NCBI GenBank assembly: GCA_028289455.1
Contig: JANQPN010000078.1
Location: forward strand, 1-64,000
From: Wenzhouxiangellaceae bacterium
GTDB lineage: Bacteria; Pseudomonadota; Gammaproteobacteria; Xanthomonadales; Wenzhouxiangellaceae
DNA length: 64,000 nt
Direction of reading: 5' to 3'
Both the position numbers and the translations under genes were made by a program. The notes below the pieces were generated by a model. That model saw nothing but the letters and a program-made list of their open reading frames with translations, made no database searches and was not told the DNA's origin. This document shows positions 50,384 to 61,100 of the stretch, in pieces. Positions within the stretch are counted from its first letter, which is position 1. The number at the start of each line of letters is the position of its first letter.

Positions 50384-50444
50384 GCCTACTTCGTAAACTA
50401 ATTCAGGCATTCAGCCGTCGATTTTCATGATGAGGTAATGTGTT

Positions 50445-51050
50445 TTGAGCGAGGAGGCAGCGGCGGAAGAAATCATTCCCTGCGATTACACCAGCACGGT
50501 TTCAGGTTGGCCGGCCCGTTATCAGCCTGAATGGTTTGCAGATAAAACCGTCGATGAGGAAGGGGTGTTTATCGCCGTCTACACCGATCTGCGCCTGATC
50601 GCCAGACACCTGTTGTCCCAGGAGTTTGCCCAACCCAGTATTCAGGCGACCGAGCTGGTCAATGAAGCTTTTATCAAGCTGCTGCAAAACCCGGCCCAAT
50701 CACAAAGCAAACGCCACCTGCTCAACATTCTTGCAAGATACATGCGCCAGGTCCTGGTGGATCGTGGGCGCAGAAGGCGCAGTTTGAAGCGTGATGCGGA
50801 TTTAACCGAGTTGCACACCCATGTCGGCAAGCAGCTTGCTGACCCGGATTGGCTGGTATTTGACCAGGCGCTGGATCGCTTGCAGCAGTCCAAGCCTGTT
50901 CTATATGAAGTCTTTCAGCTGCATTATTTTGCAGGTATACAACTGAATGAAATTGCAGATACGCTGGAATGCTCGGAAAGAACCGTTAAACGATACTGGA
51001 TGGCAGCCAGATTATGGGTGACCGAACAGATATCCAGGCTGCAGAGTTGA
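50445..51050 (+). CDS. ECF RNA polymerase sigma factor (second), TTG start
   Basis: 201 residues from TTG 50445, with GAGGT 8 nt upstream. Region 2: FIAVYTDLRLIARHLLSQEFAQPSIQATELVNEAFIKLLQN and HLLNILARYMRQVLVDRGRRRRSLKR; region 4: LQQSKPVLYEVFQLHYFAGIQLNEIADTLECSERTVKRYWMAARLW. An N-terminal extension of about 35 residues precedes region 2. The kinase gene follows after 9 bp, so this is the second sigma/kinase pair of the window. No anti-sigma gene. Confidence 0.92.
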   Translation: MSEEAAAEEIIPCDYTSTVSGWPARYQPEWFADKTVDEEGVFIAVYTDLRLIARHLLSQEFAQPSIQATELVNEAFIKLLQNPAQSQSKRHLLNILARYMRQVLVDRGRRRRSLKRDADLTELHTHVGKQLADPDWLVFDQALDRLQQSKPVLYEVFQLHYFAGIQLNEIADTLECSERTVKRYWMAARLWVTEQISRLQS

Positions 51051-51059
51051 ATTACCCGC

Positions 51060-53378
51060 ATGTCTGATCAATCCAACGCGGTAACCGATGCGGAAACGCT
51101 GACATTGTTGCTTGATTCACTGGAGCAGCCGGAAGAACAGCGAATTGATTGGGTTCGGCAACAACAGCATTACACCAAAGAAATTCAGGCAGAAGTGCTG
51201 AAAATACTGCAGCGCAACCCTGATTCAGGTCTGTTTGATACACCATTTCAGGCAGGCCCGGATGATTCAGACCGGGTTGGCCAGGTAGTTGGGGATTACC
51301 AGTTACAGCAATTGATCGGGCAGGGCGGTATGGGCGCAGTCTACCTGGCCGCACGAATTCGTGACTTTGAACACCAGTGCGCCATTAAGCTGATTCGCAG
51401 CGGCAAATTAAGTGAGACCAGTCGTGAATATTTTGCCCGGGAACGGCAATCTCTGGCAGACATGCAGCACCCCTACATCGCCCATCTGCTCGATGGCGGC
51501 ACCACTTCTGACGGTGATGAGTATTTCGTTATGGAATGGGTCGCCGGTCAAAGCATTACCGAATACTGCAAGGCCGGAAAATTAAGCGAAGCGGGGATTC
51601 TGGATGTGTTCCAGAAAGTCTGCCAGGCATTGGAGTACGCCCATGCAAAGCTGCTGGTGCATGGTGATATCAAACCCAGCAATATTCTCGTAACGACCGA
51701 TGGAACGCCCAAACTGCTGGATTTCGGGATTGCCCAGCATCTGCAGCAGCCGCTGGACCAACGTCAGCGTGCCGTCACCAGAAACTTTGCCAGCCCGGAA
51801 CAATTAGCACATAAAAAACTGACCGTCACTTCCGATATCTATTCTTTGTGTACCATGCTGCAGGTTTTGTTGTGTGGAAATACCGAAACTGCTTCCTCAG
51901 GTTATTTGCAGTTGCCGGCTGAATTACGTTCCATTATTGAAAAGGGCAGGTCATATGAGCCGGATAAGCGCTACACCAGTGTTACCCGGTTGTTGCAGGA
52001 TTGTACGCGCTATCGGCAGCATCAGCCGGTAACAGCACACAGTGATCGCTGGGGTTATCGTGCAGGCAAATTCATACAACGTAACCGGGTTTTGGTTACT
52101 GCGGGTACGCTGTTGGCTATTTCACTAATAACCGGTGCTGTTGTGTCTTTATGGCAGGCACAGGAAGCGCTGTTCCAGAAGCAGCAGGCTGAACAGTTTT
52201 CTGAAACGCTGGTGGGTCTGCTGAATGCACCTGATCCGTATGCCGATGGCAGTGCGCGGACCGTTGAGGATATGCTCGACAGAGCGGAACAACAATTACT
52301 GGCAGAAAGCAGTCGGTTGCCTGACCAGGTGCAAAGCGACTTGCTGCTGACACTAGGGCAGGTTTACGTCAACATTGATGCAATGGAAAAAGCCCGGAAT
52401 ATCGCCTATGCCCTTGAGAAAAAGTGGTCGGGTTCCAGTCATTCAGACAGTAAGGCATATGCCAATGCGCATCAGTTCATCGGAATTATGGCTTCACGCA
52501 CAGGTGAATACCCGGCTGCCAGGGAAGCGCTTGAAAAGGCTTTTGCATGGTATCAACGCCATGACAGTCACAGCCAGGATGCAGCGGATAATATTTATGA
52601 GCTGGGTCGTTTGTACCTGTTCTCCGGTGAAGAACAGCAGGCCAGGGAATTGTGGGCTGAGCAGATCATTGCTTATTCTGCGGTTGAGCAACCCTGGGTT
52701 AACTTGTGGCTAGCGCAGATTTATAACGATCTTGGCATTGCTGACGAGTTTCTGGGCGAGCTGGAATCGGCGAGAGAGCATTACTTACTGTCGATTGAGT
52801 ATTTTCCCAGCAAACAAAGTCTGGCTGCAGCTACGCAGCTCGGTAATCTTGCCTCGGTTGAACGTAAAATGGGACAAGTGGACAGAGCAATTGAGCTGCT
52901 GAACAGGTCGCTGCAGATGCATTATGACGTGGTGGGTCCGGATCATAAGGAAGTCAGCATGATCTTAAGCGATCTGGCACTGGCCTATCTGGACAATCAG
53001 CAGGCTTCCATAGCATTGCCGTATGCCAGGCAGGCATTGGATAACGCGCTGGAAAATTCAGGCGCGATGCACCGAAATACTGCTGCGGCCTATTTTGCCC
53101 TGGGTAATGCCGAAATGCTTGATGGTAATCTGGAAACAGCCCGTCAGCACCTGCAGCAGGCCCTGACCATCAGACAAGAGCTGCTGGGTGAGGAGCATGA
53201 GCGCACATTGGATGTTGCTATCAGCCTGGCGGCAGCAGATTGTGCAAACAGTACGACGGCTGCTCACGGAGATTCGCAGTTGTCAGAAATTATTCGGCTG
53301 CTGAGCAGCAAAGCCGATAACAACCAGTTCTATATTACGCGTGCATTAACAGCCAAAGCCGCTTGTAACGCCAATTAA
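51060..53378 (+). CDS. Membrane Ser/Thr protein kinase with TPR repeats (second), non-RD
   Basis: 772 residues with the same plan as the kinase at 37612-40209. N-terminal 80 residues, kinase domain with IGQGGMGAVYLAAR, Lys110 (CAIKLI), catalytic loop HGDIKPSN (Asp203) and LLDFGIAQ, a membrane helix near 350-368 (VTAGTLLAISLITGAVVSLW), then tetratricopeptide repeats (AIELLNRSLQMHYDVVGPDHKEVSMILSDLALAYL and others). The Arg before the catalytic Asp is Gly here, which marks a kinase not controlled by activation-loop phosphorylation in the usual way. Partner of the sigma factor directly upstream. Confidence 0.92.
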   Translation: MSDQSNAVTDAETLTLLLDSLEQPEEQRIDWVRQQQHYTKEIQAEVLKILQRNPDSGLFDTPFQAGPDDSDRVGQVVGDYQLQQLIGQGGMGAVYLAARIRDFEHQCAIKLIRSGKLSETSREYFARERQSLADMQHPYIAHLLDGGTTSDGDEYFVMEWVAGQSITEYCKAGKLSEAGILDVFQKVCQALEYAHAKLLVHGDIKPSNILVTTDGTPKLLDFGIAQHLQQPLDQRQRAVTRNFASPEQLAHKKLTVTSDIYSLCTMLQVLLCGNTETASSGYLQLPAELRSIIEKGRSYEPDKRYTSVTRLLQDCTRYRQHQPVTAHSDRWGYRAGKFIQRNRVLVTAGTLLAISLITGAVVSLWQAQEALFQKQQAEQFSETLVGLLNAPDPYADGSARTVEDMLDRAEQQLLAESSRLPDQVQSDLLLTLGQVYVNIDAMEKARNIAYALEKKWSGSSHSDSKAYANAHQFIGIMASRTGEYPAAREALEKAFAWYQRHDSHSQDAADNIYELGRLYLFSGEEQQARELWAEQIIAYSAVEQPWVNLWLAQIYNDLGIADEFLGELESAREHYLLSIEYFPSKQSLAAATQLGNLASVERKMGQVDRAIELLNRSLQMHYDVVGPDHKEVSMILSDLALAYLDNQQASIALPYARQALDNALENSGAMHRNTAAAYFALGNAEMLDGNLETARQHLQQALTIRQELLGEEHERTLDVAISLAAADCANSTTAAHGDSQLSEIIRLLSSKADNNQFYITRALTAKAACNAN

Positions 53379-53851
53379 TATCTTAATTAATTAAAATTTG
53401 TGAACTTACTTATATTAAGTAATAAATAAATACATTTCCCACCTCTTTTAGAAAAAATGCGCTGGTACAAAGATTGCCTGCGTGCTGATTCATTCCAATC
53501 TACATGTTCTTGAATTTAAATTCCGTTAAGCAGATGTCTTTCACAAATAATTCACATAACATACTGTTGTTAAAGAATATTTACAGCCCGCCTTAATCTT
53601 TGCCTTGATCTATTCCGTGAATATTCAATGATGATAATAAAGAAGTTGTAAATTCTTATATGCAGGTTTATTTGTTTAATAAATCAATGCTAAAAAGTTA
53701 TTTTTTATTTTTTTATCAAAAATAAAAAATAAATAATATAAAGCAAAATAATTTAACGTAAATTTATTTTTTATTTACTTATGATCTTTTCCAAGAAGGG
53801 CTACACGCTTGCAAAAGCGATTAAGGGTTTTACACGTAAAAGGAGGACGAT
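53379..53851. other. AT-rich 470-bp intergenic region with A/T-only inverted repeat
   Basis: No gene is seen. TTACTT/AAGTAA (53406-53422) follows the kinase stop. Near 53698-53732 there is a perfect 15-bp inverted repeat made only of A and T (TTATTTTTTATTTTT and its complement, 5-nt spacer). The region has much lower GC than both flanks and leads to the strong ribosome site AAAAGGAGG of the next gene. It could be a nucleoid-protein (H-NS/MvaT-like) or promoter region (inference). Confidence 0.6.
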
Positions 53852-55054
53852 ATGTCAAAAGGATTCGCATGTTTAGATGATCAGCAGGAAGCTGTTTACC
53901 GGGAAAAAGTAGAGTGTCTGGGGCTTGACCCGGATTTCGAAACCAGTGGTGACGCCATTGTTGTTCCAGTCAGAGGCCTGCCTGCCTTACGTATGCTGTT
54001 TGGGGGGGATGATATTGATCCCGCCACGGTGGAAATGAGTCCGTTAACCGTAGAAAAAGTACCGGAACTTACCGATATGATGTGCCGCCAGGCAATCGTT
54101 AATTACGCATTTGGTATAAAAAATCTGGCCAATGAAATGATCATCGAAGAGCTGGAGAACCGTTTTCCGGTGGTGCCGGTGCTTGCCTATGTGGCGCCGG
54201 ACATTACTGTAACGGCAGCTAACCCGCTGATTATCAATAATAATTCGGCAGTCACTGTGTTCGGCAAAGTAACCATCAAAGATGGTGGTTATATCGTAAT
54301 TTCTGTCGATACCAATTTCTATTGCGAACACATGGAAAAGGTTGCAGGGGGCAACTCGCCCGCTACTCACGACATTACCATCCAGGGCAATGATGGTCTG
54401 CGTGGACCGGATGGCAGAGATGGTCAGCCCGGCCGTCACGGCGATAACGGCAGTAATGCTGCTTGTGACTGCTGTGGTGGACTGGTCAGCCATAACGGCT
54501 CCGATGGTGGTGAGGGCGGAAACGGAACCAATGGAGCAAACGGTATAAATGGCGAAGAAGGGGCCCGTGGGCCAACTGTCTATGTCTCCATTGGTTCATT
54601 GACCGGCAATGTTACTTTGCTGAATCGCGGCGGCTATGGCGGCGACGGTGGTAATGGTGGCTATGGCGGTCGCGGTGGTGATGGCGGCAGAGGTGGTAAC
54701 GGCGTGCAATGCGGTGTGCACTTTCGCAGTGGTAAAACCGGAGGCCGTGGTGGCGATGGTGGTAACGGAGGCGCCAGTGCCCATGGTGGTAACGCAGGTA
54801 ATGGCGGCACAGTCGTGGTTACTTATTCGTCTGCTAATGAAGGCAGTCTGTTGATTGGCAGCAACGAAGCGGCGCACGGCGGGAGAAAAGGAAACTCGGG
54901 TGCTCCGGGTGCCGGTGGTGCCGGTGGGCCGGGCGGCAACCGAGGCGGTCGGCAGGGCGCCAACGGCGGCCCGGGAACACCAGGTTCCGATAACGGCCGT
55001 GACGGTTCCCGTGGTAATACCGGCACGTTGACGATCAACGGACAGCCTGTTTAG
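53852..55054 (+). CDS. Glycine-rich, collagen-like repeat protein
   Basis: 400 residues with a strong ribosome site. Residues 1-175 form a non-repetitive domain (PALRMLFGGDDIDP, ITVTAANPLIINNNSAVTVFGKVTIKDGGYIVISVD). From about 180 to the end Gly-x-y triplets and GGxGG clusters dominate (GPDGRDGQPGRHGDNG, RGGYGGDGGNGGYGGRGG, GAPGAGGAGGPGGNRGG), interrupted by a short beta segment (TVYVSIGSLTGNVTLL). There is no signal peptide. The repeats recall bacterial collagen-like and PE_PGRS-like proteins. It is 98 bp upstream of the RHS gene, same strand, and may be its partner (inference). Confidence 0.75.
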   Translation: MSKGFACLDDQQEAVYREKVECLGLDPDFETSGDAIVVPVRGLPALRMLFGGDDIDPATVEMSPLTVEKVPELTDMMCRQAIVNYAFGIKNLANEMIIEELENRFPVVPVLAYVAPDITVTAANPLIINNNSAVTVFGKVTIKDGGYIVISVDTNFYCEHMEKVAGGNSPATHDITIQGNDGLRGPDGRDGQPGRHGDNGSNAACDCCGGLVSHNGSDGGEGGNGTNGANGINGEEGARGPTVYVSIGSLTGNVTLLNRGGYGGDGGNGGYGGRGGDGGRGGNGVQCGVHFRSGKTGGRGGDGGNGGASAHGGNAGNGGTVVVTYSSANEGSLLIGSNEAAHGGRKGNSGAPGAGGAGGPGGNRGGRQGANGGPGTPGSDNGRDGSRGNTGTLTINGQPV

Positions 55055-55152
55055 CCATCAGATACCTGCTGAAGGGAGCCTTCATCGGCTCCCGTTTTAA
55101 CAACCACTGGACTTTGCCGGTGCTTCCCGGCACTCAATAAGGGGACAGAATT

Positions 55153-58100
55153 ATGGCGTTTATAAAGGATTTATTCAGCCACAGACTAATCAGCATTAAA
55201 GAAACATTGCCGATCATGCCACTACTGATTGGAAGCCTGTTCATTTCCGTCAATGGGTATGCGCAGGAAACTCCAGGATCAACTATCGGTACGCTGGCAG
55301 GCGACTTTCAGGTTTCCTCTCTCGGTGAGGCGGTTTACAACATCGACATCCAGGTACCACCGGGAACCATGGATATTGAACCTGCACTGGGACTGATGTA
55401 CAGCAACCAGTCACCCGATGGGCCATTGGGGCTGGGTTTTAATATAACCGGAATATCATCGATTACGCGCTGCCAAGCCACAGAACCCCTGGATGGCTTT
55501 GTCAGTGCAGTCGATTATAGTGACAACGACCGGTTTTGTATTGACGGTGAGCGTCTGATTCTGATCAGCGATGGTCGCTACGGCGATGCCGGGACGATTT
55601 ATCACACAGAACATGAAACCTGGTTGAAAGTGGAAGCCAGAGGCGTTTGCGGCAGTGGGCCCTGTGCGTTCGTCGCTTATAACAAGGACGGTTGGCAGAT
55701 GGAATACGGCACAGTCGATAATGCCAAATTGTTTGTGCCCGGAAGGCCAGAAGTGATCAGCTGGCAGATATACCGGACTGTGGATTTAAATGGCAACTAT
55801 GCTCAGATCAGTTATCAAAGCGAAGCTGATCAATTGCAGAATCTGCCGATAGAGATTGCCTACACCGGAAACCTTAATACGGATCTGAAGCCGCAGCGGA
55901 AAGTCAGTTTTGAATATCATGACAAACCCAGAGAAGTGCCGAAGTATATGGGAGGCAGCCGGTTTGTCAGTGATCAGCGTATAGCGTTCATTCGCACCTC
56001 GGTATCGGGCCAGCAGGTTCTTGAGTACCGGTTTTCCTATACGGAAAGCAGCAATTCACAACGCAGCCTGTTGTCCTCCATACAATTATGTTCAGCCATC
56101 AGTCAGACGTGCATGGCACCTACTGAATTTAACTGGGAACAGGCAGATAACAGCATTGGATCACCGAACGCTGATCCCCAGGGGCGTCTGGTTGATGGCT
56201 GGTGCATGGGGGCTGAAGCTATGGCCGGCAGCGGCGATTTCAACGGCGATGGATTGATTGATTTACTGTGCATCAATAATTCGCAGGCATTGACGCTGGT
56301 ATCGACCGGCAGTGAGGTGCAATCACCGAATAACCGTGCAGATGGCGAGCTGAGTCTACCGACAGCATGGTGTACTGAGGAGAATGCCAAAAGCAACTGG
56401 GCGGATTTCAACGGTGATCAGAAAATTGATCTGCTGTGTGCCGATGATGCTTCGTCATTCAAAGTTCTGGCATCTGACGGACGTGATCTTTTCAGTTTGA
56501 ATAACCGTGCAGATGGTGAGTTGTCTGTGCCGGTTAACTGGTGCCCGGTAGAACAGGGCTGCAATGCCACCTGGACCAATTTTGATGGTGATGGACGGGT
56601 GGATTTGGCCTGTAACTGCTCCAGCGGTGAACAGCGTGTGCTGTTGTCCACCGGCACTGATGTGGAATCACCTAATTCATCGGCAACAGGTACGGTAGCA
56701 ACCGGTTTTTGCACAACTGAATATGCTCAGGTGTTCTGGTCTGATTACAACGGCGATGGCCAAAGCGACTTATTCTGCCGTGAGCAGGGAAGGCAAAGCG
56801 TATTGGTCTCTGATAACGGGGAGTTGGTCAGCCCCAACAATTCCGCAGATGGATTTCTGATTGACGGATGGTGTACCGATCAGTATGCCACCTTGCTGAG
56901 TACAGATTTTAATGGCGACAGATTGGATGACCTGGCATGTCATAGCACAAACGGTCTGCAACAGGTATTGTTATCAACCGGTACCGGTCTGGCTAGTCCC
57001 AACAACGATGCAGTGGGAACCATCCGTAGCAACTGGTGCAATTCAGAAGGTCGGGTGATCAGTTGGGCTGATTTCAATTCCGATGGTCTCAGCGACATGT
57101 TCTGTCATGAGACATCGGGCAGACAGTCGGTGCTGGTATCTGATGGTCGAACAGTTTCATCTCCCATTGCTGATGCCAATGGTCTGGTCAGGACAGACTG
57201 GTGTCCCGGTGGTGAGATATCTGGCGCACGGACCACAGATTTCAATGGAGATGCATTGGCGGATTTAAGCTGCCATTTGCCGGATCAAGGGCAAAACCTG
57301 AGTCTGGTGCATGCGCAGCCCTATCCGGATCAGGTCGTCCGGATCAGCAATGGAATCGGCAGTGACATCAACATTGAATATGAGCCATTGACAGGAGCTG
57401 ATATTTATTCGGCTGGTGACGCTGTTGAATACCCCTTATTGGATGTACGTTCAGCCAAGTATCTGGTCAGTAGTTACGGCACCACAGATGGCCGGGGCGC
57501 CGAGTACCGTTACAGCTATCACTATACTGGCGCCCGCACCGATATGGAAAGACGCGACTGGTTGGGCTTTTCCAGCATTAAGCGGGTACGCGAAGCTGAC
57601 AATACCTACACCATTACCCGGTATTCCCAGGAATATCCGGTCATCAAATATACGGCCAGCTATGAGGAATTCGATGCCAACGGTTCTATTCTCAAGCGGG
57701 CTGAGTTTACACCTGTGGTCAGCAACCCTTATCCCAATGTTTACCAGGTTAAGAATTTCCGTGAGATTGATTCCACTTTTACCAACAATCAACCGGATTA
57801 CATCGCTGAAAAGCAGTATGAATACGATCAATACGGGAACCCACAACTGATCTCAAATCTGGGTGATATCCATACCGACAGCGATGATGTATTTGATTGC
57901 TGGCATTACCAGAACAACACCGGCATGTGGAGACTGGGTTATCAGCTGGCGCATAAAACCACCAGCAGTGCAGCAGCCTGCCGTGCCTTTATTGACGATG
58001 CGGCAACCGGCTGGAGCGCTGATACCGATCTGCGCTGGGATAGAACTGCCTATGATTCGCAGCAGAACGCAACCGTACTATCTGCCTGGGATAATCAGAA

Positions 58101-61100
58101 TGATATCTGGCTTGATCAGCAGCGCAGCTATGATGCATACGGCAATGTGATCAGCGCTACCGGATGGAACGAGCGTACCACCACGGTTACCTATGATGAC
58201 AAATTTCACGCATTCGCTACGGAAGTTCTTTCGCCGCGTATTGGCAGTGACGCTGGTTTGCTGGTGACCAATCGCATCGAACCCGCATTCGGCAGAATGA
58301 TAGAAGAAACCGATGCCAATGGAAACGTTAAAGCCAATGTGTTTGACGGCTTCGGGCGTCTGCTGGAGCAATGGGGACCATACCCGGATTCTGAAGACGG
58401 TGCGCCAGTGGTCAGATTGAAGGTTACCGAATACGGCAGTGATGGGTTCGGACAATATGTTGAAACCCGTGAACGCCTGACCTGGGAAGAAGATGACCCG
58501 GCTCAGTGGCCATGGAAACGAATGTACTTCGACGGGCTGAGCAGACCGATAAGAACGATGCGGTCGGCACCGGTCGGTGGTGAAATCAGCGTGACTGAAC
58601 AGCGCTACAATGCTGAACAGCTGCCTTCTCAGGTTTCGATCCCACATTTCATAAATACCGCGCCTGACTGGGCATATACCTATTACGATACCCAGGATCG
58701 TGAAATTCGAAACGTTCAGCCTGATGGCACCGTCAATACTTTTGATTACCTGCGAGGGGTGCTGGAAATTCGCGAGACTATGGCAGCCGGAAGTCCGGAG
58801 CAGCGCCAGGTGCTCAAACAGGCCTCTGTTAGAGAGACGCTGATCAGCAGTACCGGTCAAAATAACGGTGAGGTTCGCTACCAGTATGATCGTTTATTGC
58901 AGACCACTGAAGTGGTGGGCGCCAACCAGGATAAAACCACCAATACTTACGACTCATTCGGACGTTTGGTCAGCACTACCAGCAGCGATACCGGCCGGCA
59001 GGTCATGCAATACAACAAAGCCGGCCAGTTACTCAGCCTTACCGATGCCAACGGCAATGTCAGCACATTCGACTACGACGGACTTGACCGGTTGGTGTTA
59101 CGTGAAGTCCAGTCTGCTGAGGGTGAGGTACTACGCTATCAGTATTATTATGACGAACCGCAATACCGCAACGGCCAGGGGAATTTGACCAGAGTGGTTG
59201 GTCCATATAGCACGCATGAATTCAGTTATACGAATTATGGCCTGGTAGCGACAGAGCGGGTGACCATAGACGGTAGACAGTTCGTACAGCAAATCGAATA
59301 TGATCCACTGGAGAATACCACCAGATTGACTTATCCGGATGGTGCGGTACTTGCTACTACATACGATTTGGCGGGCAATATTCATACCCAGTCATTGGCT
59401 GAAGGTCAAAACACTCCTTTTGAGAATATCGTCACCTACAGTGCCTATTCGGCACTTGGTCAGGTCGAACAGGTGGAATACGGCAACGGCATCCGTGGCG
59501 ACTATCAGTATTACACCAATACCCAGTCGATGGCACGGTTGAAGTCGCTGGAATATGAGTCGGAGCATTCACATTTGCTGTACGGTTCTGATTATCAATG
59601 GAACCGGGTGGGTCAGGTGACCGACCGCAATATTCAGCATGCTGGTGAAACAGCAGCTCAATACCGTTATTCATACAACAATATGGGCTGGCTGACGCAG
59701 TCCAGCGGGCCGGAAGGAATTTTCGATTATGCCTATGATATTGCCGGCAATATCATCACCAAGGACAATGTGGATTACCGGTATCACCCGAATACCAATA
59801 AACTGGCCACAGGTAGTAATAATCTTGAAGTTACGCATGACAATTACGGCAACGTAACAGAATTACAAAACCCGGATGGCCGCTGGTCGTTGCATTACAA
59901 CCAGGAAAATCATCTGGTTGGCGTTCGGGTTGATGACCGCTTGGTGAATCAGGTTGATTATGATTTCAACGGATCACGCCTGCAGCGGGTCGATGAGTAC
60001 GGTAACCAATCGCTGTATATCTCTTCCGATTATGATGTCTTGATCACTGCTGAGCAGGAGCTGCACACTAAATACATCAACGGTCCGGGTGGACGTGTGG
60101 CGGCAATAACCACCACTTATCAAACAGAAACGCGGGGCACGGATTTTAATAGTGTCAACCTGCGCATCGGGAGTTTATTGTTTGATACCGGACACAATAG
60201 TGGACGATGGCAGCATTACCGGCATCTGCTGAGCGCAGGCTGGACTCGATTGACAGCCAATCCGGCATGGGTTGCATTATTACTGTCAGTTTTGATGATG
60301 ATGTTCGCTCTGGCGTGGTGGAGGTTGAAAAGCCGTGGTAGCGGAATCGGGCAGCAACAGTCTGCTCAGGTAATACTGGCCGGCTTACTGGGCTGGATGC
60401 TGATAATCAGCCAGAGCAATACCCCGGTATACGCACAACTGCAGCCGGGTAATGGTTACCCCAGCCCGGGTATGCTGTATTTTCACGGCGATGTGGTCGA
60501 GAGCAATGTGCTGGTAACCAACCAGAACGGTCATATCAGTTCCGTCGTCAGCTATTTCCCATATGGCGAAGTCGATCAGCAGCGCAGTCATGGACCGGAC
60601 AATTTCCGTCCAAAATTCAATGACAAGGAATTTGACAGCGGTACTGAGCTTTATTATTTCGATGCTCGCTATCTGCACCCGGCACTGGGCCGGTTTGTTC
60701 AGCCTGATCCGGAACTGCAGTTTTCCAGCCCTTATACCTATGTCGGCAATGACCCGCTCAGCATGATGGATTCTGAAGGTGAAGCCGCTTCCGGCGCGGT
60801 GATTGCAATCATGGCAGTGGTCGGCGCCATCGTCGGGGCTTATGCCGGTGGCGTGGGTGCAAACAACAGCTTTAATCCGGCACACTGGGACTGGCAATCC
60901 AGTAAAACCCTTGGGCATGTATTTGCCGGCGCAGCCATTGGAGCCGTCGGCGGAGCTTTGTTCGGGGTGGCTGCAGGTGCATCCACCGCGGTCGGTTTTA
61001 TTGGTGGGGCGACATTAATTGGTGCGGCTGAAGGCTTTTCCTTCGCCTTGCTGGGTGGCGGCAGTCCCAAGGATCTGGCGGTATCAGCAATCCTGGGTGG

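Noticed and set aside
58078..58860. 260-codon leftward frame inside the RHS gene
   Set aside because: It lies wholly antisense to the conserved YD-repeat region, whose own frame is clearly coding; its translation has no family features.
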